Origin: Nematostella vectensis
Lineage: Eukaryota > Cnidaria > Anthozoa > Actiniaria > Edwardsiidae
Assembly (NCBI RefSeq): GCF_932526225.1
Contig: NC_064047.1
Span: 14,223,621-14,287,620 of the forward strand
DNA: 64,000 bases
Direction of reading: 5' to 3'
The number at the start of each line of letters is the position of its first letter. Positions within the stretch are counted from its first letter, which is position 1. The translations under genes were made by a program, and so were the position numbers. The notes beneath the pieces were generated by a model. The model saw only the letters and a program-made list of their open reading frames with translations. It ran no database searches and was not told where the DNA came from. This document shows, piece by piece, positions 28,801 to 38,400 of this stretch.

Positions 28801-31342
28801 AGCATCAACATAAATATTTACCACATCAAACTAGAATCCTGATTATGATACACCCAAAGACATTCTTATGTCTGTAATAGATGAGTTTTTTGTCTTTATT
28901 GCAACATTTTCAGAATCAGACTGAGTGAGTTACAATCATCACATCAGAGTATTATTGATGTTGAGATGGGTAATCACTTATTTTTGATTGCCTTCGTAAC
29001 CCAACACATTGCTCCAGTGAAATCTAACACAGGTGGCTGAGTCATCTGCTTAAATAGGTTCAATTCCCAGTCAAGACATGGCAAGTATCTTTCTGTTTCT
29101 CTGCCCTAATGGTCTTGTTAAACACATTTGAGCTTTCTAGAAGATTGTGTTCCTCACTTCAATAATAATAATAGCATAATAATAGCTAGGAATTTAACTG
29201 TGAAACATTTAAAACATGGTAATAAGCATTATATAAATATTATATGTTTTATTATTATAACAAAGTTTAATAGTTCTGATGCATTATTAAATTACAAACA
29301 TAAATAGCAAACAACATGGATAAAAAAACATGTTATATAGCCCCAAGATAATCTTTAAGGCTTATATACAAAAACATTCTTTCTTACTAACCTGTGATCG
29401 CAACTTTACTGGCTCCACAAGCTTTTGCTGTGAGAAGAGTCACCAGTCCAATAGGCCCGGCTCCACACACAAGAACATTACTGCCAATAGTTATACCCGC
29501 CCTATTGCAGGCATGGACACCAACGGACAACGGCTCAAGCAATGCGCCTTCCTCCAGGCTGACATGGTCTGGGAGTCTATGTCAAGCAAAAGACATCAAG
29601 CAAGATCATTGGTTCTGATGGGCAAGACTGCATTCAATTATTATTAAACTCTTTGCAACTTACTTATAGCAGAAGTCTGCCTGGTGATTATAGCGTCGAC
29701 ACAACGACCCATGGTAGGGAGGGGTGGCACAGAAATTCATCTTGGCACACAGGTTATAGCGCCCTTTCTTACAATAGGAACAGGTCCTGCAGGGAGTACC
29801 AGGCTCAATGGCAACACGGTCACCCTCCTTGAGATCAGACACGCCCTCTCCGACAGCACAGATGACGCCACTTGACTCATGACCCAGGACCATGGGTGCA
29901 GTGAGGACAAAGTCCCCAATGCATCCATGCTTCCAGTAATGCACATCTGAGCCACAGATACCGACCGTATGCATGGAGATCTGGACCTCTGCAATGGATT
30001 ATGTAGTATAAAGAGATCTGGACCTCTGCAATGGATTATGTGGTATAAAGAGATCTGGACCTCTGCAATGGATTATGTGGTATAAAGAGATCTGGACCTC
30101 TGCAATGGATTATGTGGTATAAAGAGATATGGACCTCTGCAATGGATTATGTAGTATAAAGCAAAAGTATTTTAGCCCATACTCAGCAAGCTCCCCACCA
30201 CAAACTTGAGTCAATGTTTTTAAACAAGCCCCCCTACCTTCCATTAAACCATATTATAACAAATTTTAAAAGTATATATGATTCTATTATATATACTATA
30301 TATAGTATAATGACAAGTGCTATGCCAGGCCCGTGCCCAGGGGGGTGCAGGGGGTGCAAATGCACCCCCCCAAATAAGAATTTTATAATATAAGAAAATA
30401 AGAATTTTATAATATAAGAAAATAAGAATTTTATAATATAAGAAAATAAGAATTTTATAATCTAAGAAAATAAGAATTTTATAATATTAGAAAATAAGAA
30501 TTTTATAATATAAGAAAATAATAATTGTATAATATAAGAAAATAAGAATTTTATAATATAAGAAAATAAGAATTTTATAATATAAGAAATTAAGAATTTT
30601 ATAATATAAGAAAATAAGAATTTTATAATATAAGAAAATAAGAATTTTATAATATAAGAAAATATAAGAAAGGTTTATGTTGCCGAGAAAATCCGGCTAC
30701 AAGACAGGGGATGTATTTTAATTGCACCTTTTCAAATATTGTAAACATTGCCACTTGAAGAAAATAACATTGCCTTGCGGAACAAACAGAAACCACACCT
30801 ATATTGTTGTTAATCATCTTTAATCGTTACTGATAATCGTTACTTTGATGATAAGGTGTAGATACCAACCCCATAGTTCCCACAAAATCACACGCAAAAC
30901 AACATGGACAAAATCCGACGCTTCTGTTTAGTTCTAGTGAAGTCACCAACTAACCTGACAACGACCCAAAAAATAATTGCTGAGATACAAGTTACTTGTG
31001 AAATTTTCTCCATAAAATCAGCAGAAAACAGAAAAATAAGAAAAGTGGATCTATTCTCCGATAATGCATCGGATATTAACCGTAATCCAGCTGTACTTAG
31101 GGAATAAAAACAAGAGCGACTTTGGTGACGTTACCTCCGGGGCCGGGCGGTTTTACCGGATGTTCCTCCTAAAACCGGCAAAATAAAACAAATAAGAATA
31201 AATCGAATGAGTAACGATATAAATATATAGTAAGGGAAAAATAGTAGTATTTACAGTAAATTTGTGAAGTGTTTGGATTACGTACTAGTCGTAGATCATC
31301 TATTCCATGAAGAACTGCGGCTAAGTTGTCATCGGACGCCAT
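25853..31342 (-). CDS. SORD: Sorbitol dehydrogenase (polyol dehydrogenase), seven exons
   Basis: Coding exons on the minus strand: 31286-31342, 31135-31168, 29664-29988, 29392-29576, 28622-28794, 26488-26609, 25853-26012. All introns are GT-AG with matching phases, giving 351 residues (human SORD is 357). The enzyme is a zinc-dependent, NAD-using medium-chain dehydrogenase that oxidises sorbitol to fructose in the cytosol (polyol pathway). Seen: the zinc-site segment [17 protein letters not shown] and GHESSG, the EPGTPCRTC region, the nucleotide-binding turn [15 protein letters not shown], and a conserved end with FRYVN...[18 protein letters not shown]. The 34-bp second exon ([11 protein letters not shown]) fits exactly between its neighbours. 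Three minisatellites sit on its exon or coding edges: exon 3 acceptor, exon 5 donor and stop codon. Confidence 0.92.
27010..28645 (-). repeat. 29-bp minisatellite carrying the SORD exon 5 splice donor, about 56 copies
   Basis: On the minus strand each unit reads about CACACTGGCATATATGTAAG then TCCAGTATC. SORD exon 5 ends CACTGGCATCTAT followed by the donor GTAAGT, so the unit is the exon end plus donor, and the real exon end is the terminal copy. Variants lengthen units by a few TA or A residues. Most units keep a usable GTAAGT, so intron 5 begins with dozens of donor-like sites. Confidence 0.93.
29028..29090 (+). repeat. Possible tRNA-derived SINE fragment
   Basis: GGTGGCTGAGTCATCTGC resembles an RNA polymerase III A box and GGTTCAATTCCC a B box, 20-30 bases apart. 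It lies in SORD intron 4. Short and weak. Confidence 0.3.
29977..30163 (-). repeat. 37-bp tandem repeat carrying the SORD exon 3 splice acceptor, five copies
   Basis: The unit, forward, is GAGATCTGGACCTCTGCAAT plus GGATTATGTGGTATAAA. On the minus strand each copy contains CCATTGCAG then AGGTCCAGATCTC, which is the acceptor and first bases of exon 3. Only the last copy (29,988) leads into coding sequence. Copies are nearly identical, so the duplication is recent. Confidence 0.93.
30328..30371 (-). mobile_element. Terminal fragment of the small dispersed DNA transposon
   Basis: GGCCCGTGCCCAGGGGGGTG is the reverse complement of the right end of the 38,621-39,055 element (CCTGGGTACGGGCC). Confidence 0.5.
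30372..30668. repeat. 24-bp AT-rich minisatellite, about 12-13 copies
   Basis: Unit AAGAATTTTATAATATAAGA plus AAAT repeated with very few changes in SORD intron 2, directly abutting the transposon end. Confidence 0.92.
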
Positions 31343-32603
31343 CTTGCTAGAGAACAATAGAAGGAAGTGCTGCAATGGATTGTGGTCTGGCTACCCAGGG
31401 ATCCCACATCCAAGCGGGGCGCTTATTTAATTTTTATAATTTTTATTAGGTGGAGGGGGGGGGGGGGGGGGGGGGGCTGCTTATTGGAGAGGGGCGCTCA
31501 TTGGAATAAAAAAGTGATAATGATACTAAAAAATATTTTTCAACTCTCAACCCGCCTGTGAATCACTTTGGAAAATTAATATTTCTTTGCCGGGAGGATT
31601 AACTAGTAATCTGGGATAATTTCTGGTATGTTTTCTATCGACCAAAATTTACATGAGGTCTTCAGATCTCAATTATTTTAGTATGGCTAGAGGGACGGTC
31701 CACGACTTTTGGAATGCAGGATTTAGCGTTTCTAGCGATAATAAGATTTTTTTGTGGACCCTCTAGCTGGCCATGCGCGACTAAAATTTAGGGTCATGAG
31801 CACACTTAGATATTTTAAATTTGCAAAGAAAGCGGAATAAAGGCTTTCTAAGCACCCTTGCCTCATCACCTTTTGTTCGCATCTGTAAAATCTGCCTATC
31901 AACTAGAAAAAATAATGAAAGGTGAACACATTTTTAGTCAGCAACTGTATTTTTTTATTAATAAAGAAATCTAACTGACATAGTCTTCTTTTGAAGGAGG
32001 GAATCAAACCTGTTTCAGCAGAGATGAGAGGCACGATACACTGACACACTAAAACACTGGGCCACACGTGATTCCTCAAAAAAATATGAGTGGTGTACAA
32101 GAAGGAATATGTGTTTACCACCCATCACACCTTTTTGTACACCAAGGCTGCATTCAAATTTAAAAAGTACTTTATATTTTGTATATTCCTCACGAAAGAA
32201 AAACATGTGGAGATGGGAGGGGGGGGGCTGGTGTCTTTAGCCTACATTATAAGCTTTTTTATACATTCTTTGAAGTTCAGCCTCTTCAAAGCCTTGACAC
32301 AAAAAGCTCATGATCATGACGATGAATGTGTATTATTTGATTGACAAGGATAACACTTAGCTAATTACAAAATTGCATCACTAAAAATTATTTTTAGAGT
32401 AGAACCCTGTGCATAACTCACATTCCCGTTTACCAAAGCTGAGCTTGATTTTCCTTGAATTTGGACCTAAATTTCATTTATTTGTACTTTAACTATCTAT
32501 CAAACCTGCTAAACTAATGTTTGTCTCCATTTAGAGTTTAAGTTGGCAGTATTTCTACTGTACTGTACCAGCCAATAAAAATGTCAACTAAACTCATGCT
32601 ATT
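31343..32603. other. Intergenic region between SORD and ANAPC4
   Basis: Holds the SORD promoter side and a run of about 20 G (31,456-31,477), with a second shorter G run at 32,219. No gene supported apart from the tRNA-like repeat below. Confidence 0.5.
31995..32068 (-). repeat. tRNA-like sequence, probable SINE head
   Basis: On the minus strand GTGTGGCCCAGTGTTTTAGT resembles an A box and GGTTTGATTCCC a B box, spanning about 73 bases like a tRNA. No clear acceptor stem pairing or CCA, so a tRNA-derived SINE is more likely than a functional tRNA. Confidence 0.4.
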
Positions 32604-34862
32604 TTAGCTTTCCATCATTAAGTCATTCCCAGTCACATTATGGCTGACATCACCCTCTTCATCATCATCTTCATCTTCTGCATCCATGTCGAGCATAATC
32701 ACTCGGCGCCTTGATGCAGACAGCACACATGTCACCTTTCTGGCACCACTCACAGCAATGGATCCAGACAGCATTCCAGCAAGGCGACGAAACTGGGTTA
32801 GCCACGCCCCAACATCACACATCTGCAGACTTTCAGTGACATTGCTCCTCACATCACCAAGTGTAAACTTACGAAAATAGGAATTATCAATCAGATTAAG
32901 TGGAATCTGTACAAGAACAGTCTCTGCATCAGAATCACTCTTTTCATCCCTCATTAGGGCAGTTAATGAATCTGGCGTGTAAAACATTGCATCCTGGAAT
33001 TTGAATATGGACTTCTCTTGCTCAATTTCTGAATTTTGTCCTAGTTTAGATATGTTGACTGTAGTTGCACAGCTATTCCCTGTCTCTGCCTCAATCTTTA
33101 TCAGATGAAGTTTTTCTGAGAGTTTTTCACCAATAGAGAAAGCAATGTACTGAGCGGGGGGAGTGCCCATAGACGCTTGTGTAATGACCGAGGGAGTGTT
33201 CATCTGTGCTTCTCCAAGCGTGACTAATCCTTTGCATGTGAAAGACTCCCCAATGACTTCAGACACATGCTTAAATGTGTGGTTGACATTACCTACAAGG
33301 GCCTTTGCCAAACTCAAGAGAGAATGTTCCATGGAGTGACTCACCATATAAGGACTATCCTTCAGCACTGTACTGCCTTCCACAAACTTTGCAAAGGCAT
33401 TGTCACCAAACGATGACAAAACAGTCAACGGCTTATCCTCAAAGTACTGCCCAACACGTTCAATGCGGAATTTCCCATGCTCATCTGTGTTGAGCTGGGT
33501 CTTGAGGAAGTTTGCTAGAAGAAGAATATCTTGTTGGCTGAATTTCTTCACATAGCTTGGGACAGGTTCATCAGAGAGTCGGAGGATAATAGAATACAGC
33601 CATTGAAAAAAAGCTTTAAAACTCTTCAGGCTTGTCTCAATAACTTCCACCAGCTCTGTGTTCTTTAGCATCACTGCCCCCAAACTTTTAATAGCAACAT
33701 CAGTTGACTTCTCTGAAAGTCCAAGAACCCCAAACAAATTGTACCATCTAGCCATCCCCCTGATGTCTGTCATATGGTAAAGAAGAGCTTCTGTGACACA
33801 CTGCAAATGCTTTAGAGCTAAACTTTGGATACTTGTGTAAGAGTTATCAATGTTCACTCCAAGCTTCTTCAGTCCCTTCTCTGTGAGGTCATGGAGAAGA
33901 AAATTTTGTAGCTCAGGAGAGAGTATCCCCTTTGTCAGGAGAGTGAGAAACTCGTTGGTGATTGAAAACTTTGGCATCTTTTGCTCATTCATATATGCAG
34001 TTAGTTTGGTTTCCATTTCAAGTAGAATATCCTCCCATGCTTCTGACATTGATCTGATGGTTTCGTTGAAGTACTCAAGAAGGGATGTAACAATACCAGA
34101 TTTCTTTGCAATGAGGGAAAGCTCATGGCGGTGGGATGATAAAAGTGTTGTAGTGTATGCTAAAAGGGAATATGTCGCTCCCGTAATCTGTTTGGCCTTG
34201 ACAATAACATTAAGGAGCTCCAGATCAGCTGAGAATGCTGCATTCACAATTTCTACCCCATGAGTAGACTCGATGTCATTCTCTATTGGGAGTACCCCGG
34301 CAAGGAACATACCATATAGCATGATATGTACATGACCACTGACGTCACCAACAGTTAGTATACTGAGCTTGTCAGGCAACGATGATAACTTCTTCCGGTC
34401 CTTATTCCCTTCATCGTGTGACTCCTTCGAAAATACTGCCCCCCCTGATTTCGGTAAAAATGGCAGGGACGGGAGGTACAACTGGGATTGCTCGATATAA
34501 AACGACGGCTTCCGAGGAGCACTCGATTTCACCTCCTCAGTCCATTCCATGCATGTAGGAGTATTTCCAATGCTGCACTTATGAACACACTCGGCGTTTT
34601 CGATGTCGAAGGATTTTATCTCGCCACTTTCGTAACCCACGCAGAGCAGATTTCCATCTGGCCGCCAAGCCAAGCAGACCGCTTTCTCATTACCAGCGGA
34701 AACTGCCCAAACTTGCTGCCAAGATAAGCGATTCAACCATACGTCTCCTTCGGCAGTTATCACCGCGAGAAGATCCATCTTGGGCGACCATTTCATGTGC
34801 TGGATGATGGCGGAACTCGGTTTGTCTTCAAGTTCCCGAAACGATCCCGAACTTCCCGCCAT
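32604..34862 (-). CDS. ANAPC4: Anaphase-promoting complex subunit 4, intronless
   Basis: A 752-residue protein from minus-strand ATG 34862, uninterrupted. ANAPC4 is a scaffold subunit of the APC/C ubiquitin ligase that drives mitotic exit; human APC4 is about 808 residues. Seen: N-terminal WD40-type blades (MKWSPKMDLLAVITAEGDVW; AVCLAWRPDGNLLCVGYESG), a central helical ANAPC4 domain (LLHDLTEKGLKKLGVNI; MTDIRGMARWYNLFGVLGL), a C-terminal beta region and an acidic tail (DMDAEDEDDDEEGD). The lack of introns contrasts with the 17-exon neighbour, so it may be a retrocopy that replaced the parent, or intron loss. It is 545 bases head-to-head with ARMC2. Confidence 0.93.
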   Translation of the reverse strand: MAGSSGSFRELEDKPSSAIIQHMKWSPKMDLLAVITAEGDVWLNRLSWQQVWAVSAGNEKAVCLAWRPDGNLLCVGYESGEIKSFDIENAECVHKCSIGNTPTCMEWTEEVKSSAPRKPSFYIEQSQLYLPSLPFLPKSGGAVFSKESHDEGNKDRKKLSSLPDKLSILTVGDVSGHVHIMLYGMFLAGVLPIENDIESTHGVEIVNAAFSADLELLNVIVKAKQITGATYSLLAYTTTLLSSHRHELSLIAKKSGIVTSLLEYFNETIRSMSEAWEDILLEMETKLTAYMNEQKMPKFSITNEFLTLLTKGILSPELQNFLLHDLTEKGLKKLGVNIDNSYTSIQSLALKHLQCVTEALLYHMTDIRGMARWYNLFGVLGLSEKSTDVAIKSLGAVMLKNTELVEVIETSLKSFKAFFQWLYSIILRLSDEPVPSYVKKFSQQDILLLANFLKTQLNTDEHGKFRIERVGQYFEDKPLTVLSSFGDNAFAKFVEGSTVLKDSPYMVSHSMEHSLLSLAKALVGNVNHTFKHVSEVIGESFTCKGLVTLGEAQMNTPSVITQASMGTPPAQYIAFSIGEKLSEKLHLIKIEAETGNSCATTVNISKLGQNSEIEQEKSIFKFQDAMFYTPDSLTALMRDEKSDSDAETVLVQIPLNLIDNSYFRKFTLGDVRSNVTESLQMCDVGAWLTQFRRLAGMLSGSIAVSGARKVTCVLSASRRRVIMLDMDAEDEDDDEEGDVSHNVTGNDLMMES

Positions 34863-35406
34863 CTTGAACGGCTACCGTACTGCGCATGACACGAATGTGC
34901 CGCTGGACAGATATATCACACAAGGCGCAGAAATGATTACTGCAAAATACACAAGAAAACACACAAAAAATGAATGCATTGCCACAAAAAAATAAGCCAT
35001 GGCAAAAAGAGAGAAAAGAATATCATGGAATTGTCTTTACCGTCTAAATTATTAGGCAGATAAGTATTCTTTAAACCCTCTTTATATTGACGCTTGTTTT
35101 ATTTTGGTAGCTATGACTATTTTTCTATGTATACGATATATGAAATATTTGAAGATTAATTTTCACTATTCTCTATTATAAGGTATTATTTATAAAATAT
35201 CATTTTTGTGCGCGTGCGCAGTGAAGGTACATTACACATGGAAACGAGGTTTGCTGTCAAAGCGTTCTTAGGAACGAGTTTTTGTTCAGGACAAATGTCT
35301 TTACGACTGAAAACCTTTCCCTAAAACCACTCAAATCGCGTAAAGGACTGCTCCATTACCAAAACACTATGTAGGGATATAACGACTTGCCCTTGGGCTA
35401 ATAATA
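34863..35406. promoter_or_regulatory. Shared ANAPC4-ARMC2 intergenic promoter region
   Basis: The 544 bases between two divergent ATGs (34862 minus, 35407 plus). It contains GC-rich patches such as GTGCGCGTGCGCAGTG (about 35,208) and the ANAPC4-side CTGCGCATG, which resemble NRF1-type sites, with AT-rich DNA between. A bidirectional promoter is inferred from the arrangement. Confidence 0.5.
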
Positions 35407-38400
35407 ATGGAAGAATCGACACGGAAACCCAGAAAACCTGGACGTGGAAGTGAGCGGCCATTTTACGTTGCTTCGGGCACAACAAGTGCGGACATTATCG
35501 CCGAGGCTCGCTCAGCAGTTCGTTCACTGAAAACAAACCGGCCTTGTACTCCTACGGACTCTAAAAGAACCCTATTTGGTAGCAGTCCTGCCAAAGTTAC
35601 CGAGGGAAGACCTCCTTCTGCGTTCAGGTGAGATTTTTACGCTTCGAGACTGGGTTTCGCGCCTTGTGTAGTTTGTTTTCCTGGATAACGTTATTGCAGT
35701 TCAAGTGATCGGATTCTACACATAGATATAGTAGATTTTTTCAGTGAACTGTGTTTTCTAGTATAAGTTTTAGTATTTAGAATTTTTTTGAATTTGTTAT
35801 GATCATTTGTTTGCAGAGTTTGTCGAAACGATTTGGGTCGAGAAGAAAAGTGTCTCAAAATCTAATAATTTTAGCCCCAAAAAATTCTACGCAAACCAAT
35901 AACAAAACTTCAGTTATAAACATTTCAAACAAGCGCTAAATATATATTTTTTTAAACTTAAGATAGCTGCCTTTTGTGTTTTGTCTGGCTAACAACGGTC
36001 TCCTTTCGTCTGGCCTGTGGATTAACTAAAATGGATATTTCATACATTGTACATCAAACTTTTGTTTACAATATCGATGTCTTCTACGGCGCCATAGATT
36101 ATTTGTCTTCTGTTATTTGACATTTTTTGACAGCCAAAGTCGTGTTCAAAATATAATAAGGGCTGCACCGTTTGCAGCTGGTAAGTTTTAGCATCAGGCC
36201 TTTTTCAAATTTGAACAAATTGTGTTCATTGATGTTGATGTTGTGCCCTGCTGTGTTTAGCATACTTTACATTTCACTTGAAAGCCTTTTTAATTTGTTT
36301 TGATTTTTAAGGCCGTAAATAGGTCTTTTTGTGGTCAAATTATGATCTTGATTGTGCGTAGATCATGGGGGTTGTATGGTATTGGCAGAGAATTTGGAAA
36401 TTTAATTTATGCAATCCAAACTGCCAAAGATAATAAGCATGCCCCCTCTGACCATTAGATTGTCTGGAAGAGAGTAAGGGCCAATTTCTGATTGAATGAT
36501 AACTTTTTCTGGAACTATTAGCCACTTGGCAAAAAATGGTGGAGAAAAAATTGTAGTTTTTATGGTTTGTACTGTAAAGCGTAACAAGGTTTTGGGAATT
36601 ATTGGTTGCTAGGTGCAAAGCCCACGTTCCAGACTTAATTATAAAACTCATTTAACTTCTAGATATCAGGCTTTTTGTTTAATTTTCACACTGTCCTGTT
36701 CTTTTTATGATGTTCTTTCCTTTAAATGTCTCATCGCCAGACATTGTATACCAAACTCGTCTGTTCTCAGTTTTTTTTTTCAAAACCACCTGATTAGATA
36801 TTATGAGCTTCAAAATAGGAAGAACTAGATAAGCATATTTCTGCAAACCTATATTTTCAGTAGTTTTTTGCTGAATCACGCATGTGCCTGAGTCAAACCG
36901 TGCTAGTCTAGAGCAAGCGAGAAATAACCACAAAGATAGAGCTAGAAATACGACAACAACAACAACAACAACCTTTTATTTACTCCTAAGCTTACATACA
37001 TTCTTTTTAAATACAATACACCAAAAACTGGTTTTGACTCTGCCAAATTTTCGTCGTGAGACTTGTTCCTGGCTTCTTCAGTCTGCCCTGAAGAAGTATT
37101 ATAAAAGATAAAAATTTGGCAGTCTAATACCAGTTTTTGGTGTATTGTATTTATACTTCTTTTTAAGATACAGAATAAATATATTACGAGGACAGATGCC
37201 AGAAAAATAAGTACAATGCGCAGTAGATCAGGACACACACACACAAATAGAAACAAAACGAAAGTTAAAGAAAGGAATACTCCTACCTATAAAAATATCA
37301 AACACTATTAACCTTCTAGACAGATCTCAGAGTACTTTGTATAAAATAAAAATGTGCAATCAACAGTGCTAACTACAAACAGTGTTTTGTACATAACTAG
37401 GGTTTTTAAAACACACAGTATTAACGACCTGTGTAGAGTCTTGTATAGGTCACATTTTCATGTTTAACTCTAAAAGGAACTCTTAAATTATTTGTTATGT
37501 ATTTTTATTAGTGGTCAATTTCAATATGAGGAGTCTTCATCACGCCCACCATCTGGTCGCACCAGGCTTACACCCCTGGAGCGTGCGCCGGAGCTCCCCG
37601 AAGATGCATTTCTACCAGGTCCTCCTCCCTCTACAGTAAGTCTAACCTTCACCTACAATACCAGTTTAGATTTAGGTGTTAATTTGTAAATTTTATGTAC
37701 TTTTATATTTTTCAAATTGTAAAATTGTAGCATTTACATTATATATATATATTTTTTGGGGGGATACATTTTTTCTTTTTCCTTATAATTTTGTTATCCA
37801 GGTCACCCATTTATATCAACTTTGCTGAAGAGATTTTCCTGGAAAAATATTAGTGAATAAATAAATAAATGCCCCACATAAACACATTAGTTTTTCTAGC
37901 CAACTAAGCACAGCCTTGCTGCAATATTTACTGCAGCTTTGCATGTGCATACGCACCCATTGCCACTATTAGTTTTTGTGACTTCAAGCTTTGAACAAGC
38001 TATAGTATTATTATTTATCTGCCTCTTAGGGAAAGTTCATTTATTAGCCCGAGGGGGGGGGGGGGGCGTGAGGATTTTGATAAAAGTGAGGGATAAAATT
38101 AGTTGACCCCCCCTTCAGGAGTAACAAAATTTTTCCTGCCCTCCTCCCCACCCCTTACGCTTCCTCCCCTCCCGAAAACCGAAGAAAGAAGGAGCAAAGT
38201 AAAGAACAGCAATGACAATGTCTAAGGAACGCAAATAAGAGATTAGCTGCAAGCTGGACAAAAAGTGGAGGGGAAGGAATTGGGTGAAAACATTAATTCA
38301 GAAAAAGTGAAGGCACTCAATTTTCAAAGATGTGACTAACTCCAGGTTGCAACCTGATAATGGTTGATGCTATAGATGATGTAAAAGAAGCAAAAAAGGT

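Noticed and set aside
31995-32068. Functional tRNA gene
   Set aside because: A- and B-box-like motifs are present but acceptor and anticodon stems do not pair convincingly; called a probable SINE head instead.
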